64,000 bases of DNA. Origin: Psettodes erumei. Its lineage: Eukaryota; Chordata; Actinopteri; Pleuronectiformes; Psettodidae. Position numbers and translations under genes: made by a program. The notes under the pieces are model-generated. The model did no database searches. It saw only the letters and a program-made list of their open reading frames with translations, and was not told the DNA's origin. Location of the stretch: contig JAFBJZ010000107.1 in the NCBI GenBank assembly GCA_016785225.1, positions 2,852,001-2,916,000 on the forward strand, given 5' to 3'. Shown piece by piece: positions 24,281 through 64,000 of the stretch (position 1 is its first letter; each line of letters opens with the position of its first letter).

Positions 24281-25939
24281 CCCGAGTTGAACTGATGTTT
24301 ATCACATGCAGTGGGAACTGAGATGCTTTGGCTGAAATTCTCACAGTTTATTAATCAGCATATCATAATCAGCACTGCCAATTGCTGCCAGTTTCTATGA
24401 TAATGATCCTGTTCTCAAAAACAAAACAACAGAAACAGATTCTCAGAAATGATTCTCTGAATATACTGTACTTTGTCAATCGGTGGAAGATTTCATCTTT
24501 AAAAAAGGTTTTCCTATGTCTGTCTGAGTAATAGACAGTATGCGAAAGATTTCCAGGAAAAAAAAACCCCACTAAATATAAAATGGGGATAAAGAAATTT
24601 AAAAAAAACAAACTAATTCAACCCAAAATTCTGAGTAGGAAACGCAGTGACTCAGATCATGCCCGGTACTGTGTCATCATGTTATTTTGATCAACGTTAA
24701 TTCTTTCAGACTGACAAAAGGCTTCGGTGGCGACAGGCTGTTGGTGTCACTGCCAGGGCAACTGTTTTAAAACGCTGATTTTCCACAAATACTTAGACTT
24801 TATCCAAACGCTATTGCAATGTGTTTACCACCATAAGTACAGTCTGGTGTTACCATTATTGGCCAGCAGATAGAGTACTTTGCTCGCTGTTGCGTCAGCA
24901 CAGTCCAAAATCGAGGCCCAAAATCTCCCTGACTTGCAGCTTTTAATGTTCAGCCAGTTAGCTGAGCTCCAAATCATAGCTTTGTTTTAAAAGATGGAAA
25001 AAAAATACAGGCTGCAGCTTCAGAGGTGAGTGAGAGAGTGAGAGAGAGACAGAAAAAAAATGTCACTGATGCAGGCTTCTTGCATACTCAGCAAATGCAA
25101 CAACTACTGGCATTGTAAGTATAAAGAGCAGCCTGATTCTTCAACTTGAGGCAGAACAGGAAATGTCAGAGAAAAAAAAGTGAGACAGCCGAGAGGGTGG
25201 CATGCCAGAAACAAACCACAGGGCACAGGCTAACCTTTTCACCTTTTAAGGGAAGTAGGTATTTGTGACTTTGGCCTCACTTCTGATCTAAGTTATGTTT
25301 TCTGTAACCTTTTTCCGCTGAAATACTTTTGATTTGTCTGAAAGACAGTTTTCTGTAAACTCTCGCTTTCATTGACTGTCTCTGTTGTTGATTATTATGT
25401 GTCATTTTGTGTTTGTGCACATATTTGCAGTGATGACGCACATTTCTGTTAGCTCTGCAACAAAACAGCTTTTTTAATTTGGCTGAAAGCTGTTGTACAG
25501 GCTACAATCAGTGGTTACTGTATAATTCTATGTATTATTTTATTTTAGGATTACATTGTTCCAAGTTTAGCACTTTTTTTTAGCTTTTTGATGCTGACAT
25601 TTGATGAAATGCACTGTAAAATGTTAAAAAGTGAAGAAAAAGTTTGAAAATCAAGTCCTTTCTGAAAAAAACCCTTGACTTTCCAGACAAAAAAAGTAAA
25701 AATGCTTGAATTTCCTGTTTTTACCTAAACGGATATGTTGATGTCTTGTCTTCTTCACTGAATGTAACACTGAATGTAGCTTTTCTTCCTCTACCACATA
25801 TTCACTCGTCACTACAATGGAGTTCCCTCAAACAATCCGGCTTTGTGTTTTTTGTAAAGTAAGAAACACACCTTCAGCTTGAAAAAAATAAGGAAGCAAG
25901 AGTGAAGTGCCCCACAAGTGAAGTGGAAAATCCATATGT

Positions 25940-25942
<3 letters not shown>

Positions 25943-25971
<29 letters not shown>
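25943..25971. repeat. (TG)n microsatellite
   Basis: About 14 TG units in the sec22b-notch2 intergenic region. Confidence 0.95.
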
Positions 25972-25975
<4 letters not shown>

Positions 25976-26170
25976 GTCACAGTGATTAAAGAGAGGACAA
26001 CGTGCCCCTCTCTCACTCCGGCACTTTCTCTCCTTCCTCTGCCGGTTGCCATAGCAGCAGCGAGTGTGTGACAGTCATGTGAAAACGAAGCTGATTGGAT
26101 TAAAATACTTTGTGTGATCAGGGGTCAGGAATACGGCGCATGTACTAAACACACATAGACTGATTTAAAC

Positions 26171-26227
26171 TCTCTCTCTTTCTCGCTCTCTCTTTCTCGT
26201 TCCCTCTCTCTCACACACACACACACA
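26171..26227. repeat. (CT)n-(CA)n compound simple repeat
   Basis: An imperfect CT-rich tract passes into about eight CA units. Confidence 0.88.
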
Positions 26228-29109
26228 GACTGAGACCGGTACGAAGGATGTAGTGCCTTTTACACACTTATCCGTTTTCAAAAACAAAATCTACAATGTG
26301 TACTCTTGCCAGCTCATATTACCGTACCTTGATTAAATTTCCTGTCAAAGACAGAGACACAGCCACAGACCGTCTACCCACACTCGGCTCCTCCTGAGTC
26401 TTATGCAATCTTAAAGAAACAGGACATTATAACAACGTGACCTTGACCTTGATCTTCAGCCGCTTCGTCTCAAAGTTAGCAGAAAGGTTGCTCATGCAGA
26501 ATCAGACTTGGCAAGAGAGTTTCACTCATGTTTCAGGCGGACTGACCTCAGCACTTGAGGGGAAGCAACGCAGATGCAGTACGATAGGCTGCAGATTCAT
26601 TCTTTCTTCCCCCTGTGCGCCCCAGGTCTGCTGAACATCACAGACAAGATCTTATTAATGGGAGGCCACACTGTAGACACCTATAGCATGACTTCCCCTA
26701 CACCCTGTGACAACTCCATCTGTCCTTCTGAGGGTGTTTTAAAAAATAAGAATTAAATAATGATTTAAAAAAATTAAAGTTTAAAGAACTACAACCCCAA
26801 CCCCCAATGTGCAAATGCAGTGTGGGAAGATGCTGGGAGGTGTGTACCACAACTTGTGTCCATCCAGGCATCATCGAGGGCTATTGAAAAAAGGTGCTCC
26901 ATCCCACATCGAACCAGCTTCCCACCTCATCCCAGCTGCTTCCCTTTCATCCTCTTCCCTCAGACTCCCATCTGATCCAATCAGAGTGGGGGGAAGCTGT
27001 GAGCTGTGTAGACAGCAGCTGTATGGCAGAGGAGAGCGTCATAAAACGCAGGAGAGCAGGAGACTGAAAGAGGAAGTCAAGGGACCTGGTGAGTTATTGC
27101 CTCCCAAACGTACACACCGGGTCCTGGGAACAGGGAACTTCTCACAGGGGGGGGGGTCAAGTATGGAGCATTCTCCACAGACCTGGGCCTGCACTTTTGT
27201 GTATTCTTTATCGCCCCATCCATTGATGACCCTTCACACTTGCTGTCATAATACTGCATGAGTGTATTTTAAAAAAAGAGCAAATCTTACACTCAGTAAT
27301 AAAACCAATGCAATAAATTATCTTTTTCCAGCACTACATATTTACCATCATATCATGCTGAGTGCTAGAATTACCCTTTAGGTGGGTAATAATTTGCCAT
27401 AAACAAAAACAGGATATAGAGTGGGAAGAGTGAACGTAAGTGAGAAAGAGGAAAAACAAAAGACATTCGCATACAGAAATGTATGTCACACTGGAAGAGA
27501 TGCATTGTTCAGAGACATGAGTCAATGCCTGGTTTTCACAGCATTTCTCGTTAATTTCTACATTTCGTCAAACAGGTAATCGTGCTGGTTTATTAATAGC
27601 ATCATATCTGACACATATCCAAACGCACAATGCTGAGCCGAGCCTGTGAGAAAGTGAGGGCTGAAGTGTGAATTCCAGCCATGCCTGTCTTTTAGCAGCT
27701 TGTGAATTTATGATACGAGAAACCCTGGGAGATATGCCGAGCACACTCACTCTGCACTCTGTAACTTTCAGTGTGTGAGAAAAACACGCAAACATGCAGA
27801 GAAATGTGGTCTGCACACATGTTATGAATTGAGAGACATGGAGAAAATGCAAAACTCAGCCAGGTAGAGATACTGCCAGATATTCAGAATCTTTTTGCGG
27901 CTTTTGTTAAAAGCTATGGAAATTAGTTCTGTTAGCTTTTAACGCTTTCATCCTGTGTCATAATTCCCTTTCATAAATAATGTTCTTGTGTTAATGGCAT
28001 TCATAGTTTGTTTCATTCTATGCTATGTCTCTTTATTTTCCGTCCTTGCATGGCCATGTTGTATCCTGCTTTAAATCTGTCTCTGTTTTGTATCTGGTCT
28101 GCATTCAAGTGTGTTATGAATGTATTATTTTACAACAGGCCTCAACCCACATATTACGTTTTACTCCTATTTTAGTATCATCTCTCCTCTTTGCCCTGTG
28201 TCTGGCGTCCTTCATCCTGTCTGCGTTGTAAACATCATCGGCCGTGGCAGATTAGTTTGACCTGCTGCACCCTTGGGCCTCAGGGACCAGGGCCTGATGG
28301 AAGAGCCTCTACATGTGTGTGTGAGCATTTTTTTATGTTTGTTTTGGTGTTGGTGCATGCATCTGTGCTTTAGCGTGCACCTTCGCGTGCGTGTTAATGT
28401 ACGGTTGAAAGGTTCAGATGACTTTGGGTGGGAGACGCACAGGGTTGAATTTGCCCTCACTGAGACCTTTCTCAAATCCAAATATCATCACAGAGACAGC
28501 ACCTAGATTTGTTATGGTGGATTATATGACGAGGTCATGGTGTTAATTACAGGTACTCTACAATTACTCCCTTTGCTAAATCAGCTCCACATTCTAAACA
28601 TTCCTCCACCCTTAATGGAACTTGACAACCCGAGTGTTTCATCTGTCACTTTGGTTGAAGCTGTTGTCTCCCTTGTCAAATATTCATTGGACCATTGAAC
28701 AGTGAAATCAGAGGCATCGTTCAGGGTTTAGGTTACAAGAGCCATATGGTTGTTTTGGGTTAATCTGACCCAGTGTCATACTGTAGTGACCAAAACTTGG
28801 CCACTTCAAAACTGCTTTCATCAAACTATTTATTTGTGACTTCCCTGTGGAGCTATAGGCTAAAGGTACTGAAACGTTCACAAACCTGTTGTGACTCAAA
28901 CTCAAATCGGTCTTTTGTAGAAAGACGTAGTTTTAATTCAAGTCCAGAGTAGTTTTGGATCAGTGTGGCTGCTGCATATTTTATCTCTCCATTTGCATCC
29001 TGCAGCAGAAAGTAAAACTATGTCCATCCCAGAAGCACATTTTAAGAGGACTGAGGAATGTTTGCTCTCCACAAATGAGAACTCTGCATGCATGAGTGCA
29101 TCTCCAATG

Positions 29110-29111
<2 letters not shown>

Positions 29112-29140
<29 letters not shown>
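29112..29140. repeat. (TG)n microsatellite
   Basis: About 14 TG units. A more broken TG-rich tract follows at about 29598-29640. Confidence 0.95.
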
Positions 29141-29142
<2 letters not shown>

Positions 29143-32100
29143 GTGCTTGTCTATTTGACTGAGTAAAATCCAACAAGATATCCAAAATCTGTTTCCTCGC
29201 CATTGCCCCAAAGTTTTACTTGAGAGTATTACAAACTATAGTCGTGCCTTGTGTTTCCAGTTTAGAAACTTGCTCCTCTGCACAAATCTAAACCAGCCAC
29301 TGTGAGGTGAATATGACTGAATCCTGTTGTGGTTCAAATCAGGTCAAATCAGGTCACTGAATAAGATAAGACCTTGTAATATTAGTGACAGAAGCCCAAC
29401 AGTTCCCACAATGAACAAGCACTTGGCAGCTGCGTGGAGGAAAAACTTCCACTTAACTGGAAGAAGCCTTAAACCTTCAAATGCACCAGCGGTGACAATG
29501 TCTGTTGACAATACTTATGCCAGTTAGGTTACATAAACTAAGGTTTGTCCTTAGGTTTTTTGTGACTAAGTGAGTTCTGAAGCATGTTGGTGTTATGTAT
29601 ATAGTGTGTATGTGTGTGTATGTGTGTGTGTGTGAGTGTGGGTATGGGCAGGGGTACAAAACCTTGCAGAACCCAGATGACACTGCTTGGGCCGTCATTT
29701 TCCCACAGTGCAATATAAATAGCCCGCTAGTGTGGGGTGACGGTGGGCAGGCTGGGGCGCTCAGGGGAGGATCCCATCCACACACAACAGCACATTCCTG
29801 TCCACCTGGCCCTGCCAGAGCCCGAGGTCACCTTACAGGATGTGCTCACATACACACATCCCTCCTGCGCCTCCCCACACCTTCACCCACATCACCTGTT
29901 TCCCCACCTCTCTGCCAGATCCCTTCCTCTCCTCATCAGAGACCCCCAACACTGAGGTCTCTGCCCGCATCACGCGTGGTCACACCAGGGCCTCGCGCTC
30001 ACTGACTCCCTCACCTTTGACCACTGTGGAACGCCATGACACGCGCATTCTCTCACACACACGCTGTCTCGGTTTCTCACACAAACGTACTCACAAAATC
30101 ATTGCTTTCCCCCCAAGGAAGCTGACCATGGCAGAATGCTACATTAGTGTAACATATACTGTAGTAATGACATTTGCCGGAGATGGTGTTACAATTTTTT
30201 TTTTTGTTTTGCAGGCAGTCTGCAACGTGACGCTGCTGGCTAAGCAATGGGTGTTTACAAAGTGATTCCTCAGCCTGAAGATTAATCAAATACTTCTGAC
30301 CTCAAATGTCTGATAACCTCAACGTAATCTTAATGGAATGTATGGTCACAGTAAATCACTTGTGAGTGATTAGACACAATGATTAGGCAATGAAATGACA
30401 CTTTTTTAATCTATGCCTATTCTCCATGGTTTTTACCTTAATATTTTACAATAAAACTGAGACCAGTAAATTAAAAAAAATCTGTACAGGGCTTCCTTTT
30501 TTTGTAAGGTATCCCATATCTGACCGAGTAAATGATTATACAGATTTAGTGCTGATCTGTGTGCTCTCTTAAATTATGTGCATATTATCTGTCCCAATGT
30601 TGACATTTGGCTCATATAACAGGAAAATGATTCACTGTGATTAAATGTTTGGAAACCCATGTAAAGGCTCTGCATCGCTCTGTAAATTAGACAGCATGTG
30701 ACTTCTCATCTTGATGAACCCCCCCACCTCCAGCTCTCATGACCAAACTATTCCCGTTGATGCCTGTGTCAAGGAGAACTGAAACTGAACTGATCTGATA
30801 TGCTCTTCGGAGTTTGAAACACCGCATGTTATCATAGTCACGGCCACAGAACAGAACACCACATTCCACCCCAGCTCTCCTGATTTCATTTGAAACTTTG
30901 TTCAAAATATCCACAGGTCTTTCGGCCTATTGCAGAAGAGGGGGGGGCAGCACAGCACAAATGTAAAGCCACCTGCAGACTGTTTCTTTTTCAGCAGTCA
31001 AAACAGGTCAATGGGGAGGAGGCGATAATCAACCCTAAATATACTCCCTTTAGCTTCCTGTCCCCCCAGATCTGCTTACACGGTAAAGACGACATTAGAC
31101 AGACGATGCTTCAACACGCAACATGTGCGAGGGTCTTGATGGGGGCACAGATGGCCTCAGAACTTCACACCCAATGCTCCTTCGTGAACGCTCATCTCAG
31201 CAAAGCCAGCTCAAAATTCCGGCTAGTCAACACTTGTGTTAACTAAACCCGATCTCAGCACAGCGTACACGGCTGCATTAAAGTTTAAGAGCGTTGCTTG
31301 CAAAATGCTGCAGTGCAGAAAAAAAAAGAAGGTGTAACTGCACGTATAAAGTGTCTCTGACGCACATGGAAGCATCCAGAAGCGAGGAACGAGACCCGCC
31401 TCAGTTATGTACAACTGTTTATGCTGGCAAATCAGCTGCCACAGCCAGGCAATGAAAAGTGAATCAGTCTGTGCCACTACTAATTATAGAAAGGAATCAT
31501 ATATACACACACCTCATGCCAACTCTCCCGTCTGCCATCTTAGAACGTAAAGGCCGGGGTGACGTGCTTCTTGAATGACAGGCCCCGATCTGGTTTCCCA
31601 TGGCTATCACGCTGGGGGGAAGATGGCGTGTTTATGGTTGAGGCGAGTGCACAAGAACACACATGCGCAAACACACACAGACACACACACTCCTACTCTC
31701 TCCAGCGTAATCAGTCATTACTGTCTGCCCCCCTGAGCACCATGTTCCGCGGTATAAATCTGCAGGCCGACAGCTGGAGTCGCCCTGACTGATGAGCTCC
31801 AAATCAGTGTGAAGGGCCCCAACGTGGATGAAAGCGTGCCCCCCACACCAGCATGGCAGAGGATTATCCGAAAATACACAAAAAAAACCAATGCTCATGC
31901 AGCGAACGCGACATTCTCAAGGCACACTCATTATTTTTGCTTTTGTTGCTAACAGTTTTGACCGTTAATAAAACAGATTCTAAACGTGGTTTGAAAACGT
32001 ATTCAGTGCTATCAAAACTGTAATTATCTAATCTGCTTTTGTTACTTGATAAACTGGAGGGGGTTACTGTCCTCTCAAATAAGAGATCTGAAGTAGGGTT

Positions 32101-32723
32101 GTTAATGCATTTAATACGACTGTGGCTCAAAGGGATTTTAAGCACCGGCGATAAGGAGCCTTCCCAACTCTTTGTTTTCAAATGCTTTATTTTTTCCCTC
32201 TTTGAAACTGTGTCAGAAGACTTTCATCAGCGCAGTGGCAAAGGAAGAACTAATCAGCGTTTTGTGCTCACAAGACAGATCCACACCCTTTTTCACCCCA
32301 TCTTTCCCAAACTACAGACGCCCACATCTGGAGTGACATCATTAGGAAAACAGTGCTGCAGACCAAGTTATCCTCTGATGTGATTTACTGTTGGCTTACA
32401 TGACCAATGGCTTTACCAGGAAATAAAAACAGAAGAAGCTCATCTGAATTTACAACCGTAAAATGTTCAGACACCTGCAGAGTAAAAATGAAGGGTTTAC
32501 GCATCTGTGACAATGGATTCACATGTTTTGGAGATAGATGATTTTTTAAAAAAGCAAACACAAGACGGGGTTTATCAACAAAAACAGCATCAGGCCAAAT
32601 GCCTGAACAGCATTTGTTGTCGTGCCGGCACCTGACACCCGACCACGCGTGGAGAGCAAGAGCTTGACATTGGCCACAGCAACAAAAGAATTGTCAGTAT
32701 AGACCCCTGAGGAGATCAATTTG

Positions 32724-32752
32724 CCCCCCCCCCCCCCCCCCTCCCCCCCCCC
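32724..32752. repeat. Poly(C) tract
   Basis: 28 C interrupted by a single T. On the minus strand this is a long G-run that could form G-quadruplex structures. Its length may also be unreliable in assembly. Confidence 0.9.
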
Positions 32753-33900
32753 ATGTTCCAGCCTTTTCAGCAGGGTTGAATAGAGGACAAAGGGCCGGTC
32801 GCAGCAGCAGGAGGCTCTGCAATGTTTCTTTAACGGGGTGTAAAGACAAACAAATCACTGGGATGAGACGTGGTCTTGTTCCTGTGATGAGCCTGTGATT
32901 TACACCTGGATCATTTGGGCTGATAGGGGATAATTAGTCTGGGATTTCTGTGGTCACTATTGGTTTATAAAGCTAGTGTGAGTGTGTCTGACAGGGCATG
33001 AGGAAGAGCTTTCTCTTGTGGGTTACATATGAGTACTAAAGTTGAGCTCACTCTCCGGAAAAGTAAAACAATCATGTGATTAGACACAAAAAAAGGGGGG
33101 GGGGGCTATTGTGAAATAATTTCTTCTGGTTAGTAGGCTGCTGAGCTGCTGATTTTTTTTTTCAACAAACACTCCAAAACCCAATGATTTTCAATTTGCA
33201 ATATTAAAATATAAATATTAAAAAACCCAGCTCATTGTGTTATGCAGTTATATTTAAGCAGCAGGAATCTGAGAATACTTGGAATAATTGGTGCTGATTA
33301 ATTTCCTTGGACTGACTAATTAATTAATTGACCATCATCATTTCAGCTCCAGAAATAACAGAAATTAAAAACGTTCATACCAGAACAGTAATCCTCCAGC
33401 TGTTTACGATTCTTTTTTGTTAAATGAATGAGAGCCCATTTCCTTTTGCAGTTCTTAATTATCAAGTGAAATGTCTGTGTGTCTTAAAGAGCTCCCCCAC
33501 AAAAATAGTCGAGTGCAGTGTTTAATTTGTGGACTGGGACTATACCTGCACCTGAGAAAGTGATGACTAACCTGAAACCTGCAGGTAAACACACACTGCA
33601 TTACCACTGATTAAAAGCTGGTGAAAGGGGAAACTCACGTTCATTTACTCGTCTGTGCTCTGTCTTTCCTTTTATTTCGCGATACGCTGCGCCAACAATG
33701 ATGCCGCGTGGATCTTCAACAAGAAGAAACACATGCACATTATAAGGGTTTGAGCACAGAACACGTTTGGGTGGTTTTGATCACTGGATGTTTTACAGTT
33801 AGCCTTCTTGTTGGTTTTTTTTTTTTTTTTACCCCTGCAAAGACTTTCGAAGTCGAGGCTCAAACTACCTGCAAACTGCAGCTGTAACGCCGCGGAGCTG

Positions 33901-34620
33901 AACCGTGGCACGCATTAATAGTTATGGTAAATGCATAAAAGGCGAGCAAGGAGTGAGTGTTGAAAGACATATCGGTGGAAAGCGTGCAGTTCATGGGGAG
34001 GAGAAGAGAAAGAAAGAAAAAAAAAAATCATCGAAGGGTTAATTTTGAGTCATACCAGGCTTCGAGAAGTAGAAAAATGAGAAAAAAAAATTCCTCCGCC
34101 GCGGCTACGGAGAAGGAAAACTCGCAGGGTCTTTATCGTGCCCCGTCGAGCCTAAAATTAAGATAGATAAAATAAACCATTCATTTCTAACGCGACAACA
34201 TACGCGCTAGTTTGGATATAAGCTTTTAAAAAAAAGTTTTTAGCCATCTTTTCAGCCCGACGATAGATCCCCACTGCCCTCGGCGGAAGGATACGCGTGT
34301 TTGGGTCTTGCCTCCTGGTGACTTCAGTGGCTGGTGAGCGTACAGAGGCTGGAGGAGTTTACAGCTCCGTGTGTCACCGAGGACAAGTTCAATTTATTTT
34401 TTACTTTTTATACGGTTTTAACGCAGCAGCTCGTAGCACCGACACGCGTGAGAAAGTCACTGAGATGCTGTAGTTGTCACCACGAGCTCTTTCGTAAGTC
34501 TTAATTGTGTGTTAACCGTTTCCAGCGAGACTTTTTTTCTTCTTCTTCTTCTGAGAACTAACCGTCCCGGGAGACGGCTCGACTCTGGGCTGGCGACCTT
34601 ATGTGGATTTTACAGAAAAT
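33901..34620 (+). promoter_or_regulatory. notch2: notch2 proximal promoter / 5' UTR with upstream ORFs
   Basis: G+C and CpG rise from about 34120 towards the start codon, as expected for a CpG-island promoter, and no TATA box is evident. Two upstream ATGs lie close to the main start. One opens a two-codon ORF (34465-34473, ATG CTG TAG). The other at 34601 opens a 19-codon frame that overlaps the notch2 start and ends at 34660, in another frame. The transcription start is not visible, so inclusion of either in the mRNA is inferred. Confidence 0.45.

Positions 34621-64000
<29,380 letters not shown>

Larger units (their letters stand above)
24281..33900. other. Gene-poor intergenic region between sec22b and notch2
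   Basis: About 9.6 kb in which I find no open frame resembling a protein, no tRNA-like structure and no recognised transposon. It contains simple repeats (listed separately) and AT-rich unique sequence. Regulatory elements of notch2 would be expected here but cannot be identified from one sequence. Short open frames in it have no recognisable motifs. Confidence 0.6.

Overview
This window is vertebrate nuclear DNA, almost certainly from a ray-finned (teleost, probably percomorph) fish. It holds intron-split genes with vertebrate exon phases, compact introns, abundant (CA)n microsatellites and a degraded copy of a MITE family that is very common in percomorph genomes. I see no prokaryotic, viral or CRISPR-like content.

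Layout, left to right. Positions 1-900 are a CpG-rich stretch with a (CA)n microsatellite and minus-strand splice-donor and YY1-like signals, probably the promoter and first exon of a gene that continues off the left edge. Positions 934-1275 are a MITE relic. edem3 (minus strand, coding 2583-11720, 20 coding exons, 895 aa) encodes an ER mannosidase-like protein with a GH47 domain, a PA domain and a C-terminal KDEL. Head to head with it is npl (plus strand, coding 14021-17654, 11 coding exons, 310 aa), sialic acid lyase. Next is sec22b (plus strand, coding 20059-23124, 5 exons, 215 aa), an ER-Golgi R-SNARE. About 10 kb of gene-poor DNA follows. From 34621 to the right edge lies the 5' part of notch2 (30 complete exons plus the start of the 31st, 1,795 codons). 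It covers the signal peptide, all 36 EGF repeats, three LNR modules, the heterodimerisation domain, the transmembrane segment and the start of the RAM region. The ankyrin repeats, TAD and PEST lie beyond the window.

All coding exon chains were built by hand from splice signals, checking that reading phase is kept across every junction. The three complete genes end at their expected stop codons. The genes do not form a functional operon: EDEM3 (ER-associated degradation) and SEC22B (ER-Golgi traffic) serve the secretory pathway, NPL breaks down sialic acid, and Notch2 is a cell-surface receptor. The sec22b-notch2 neighbourhood resembles human 1p12, while EDEM3 and NPL are both on human 1q25, so the block looks like a conserved vertebrate linkage group.

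No wholly new system was found. The best leads are: a (TG)13TTTCCAG acceptor at notch2 exon 3 and similar CA/TG acceptors in edem3; a stop-free, in-frame 93-nt intron in edem3; an extra intron inside EGF5 of notch2; two upstream ORFs before the notch2 start, one overlapping it; and a Gly-Met rather than Gly-Val at the presumed gamma-secretase cleavage site.
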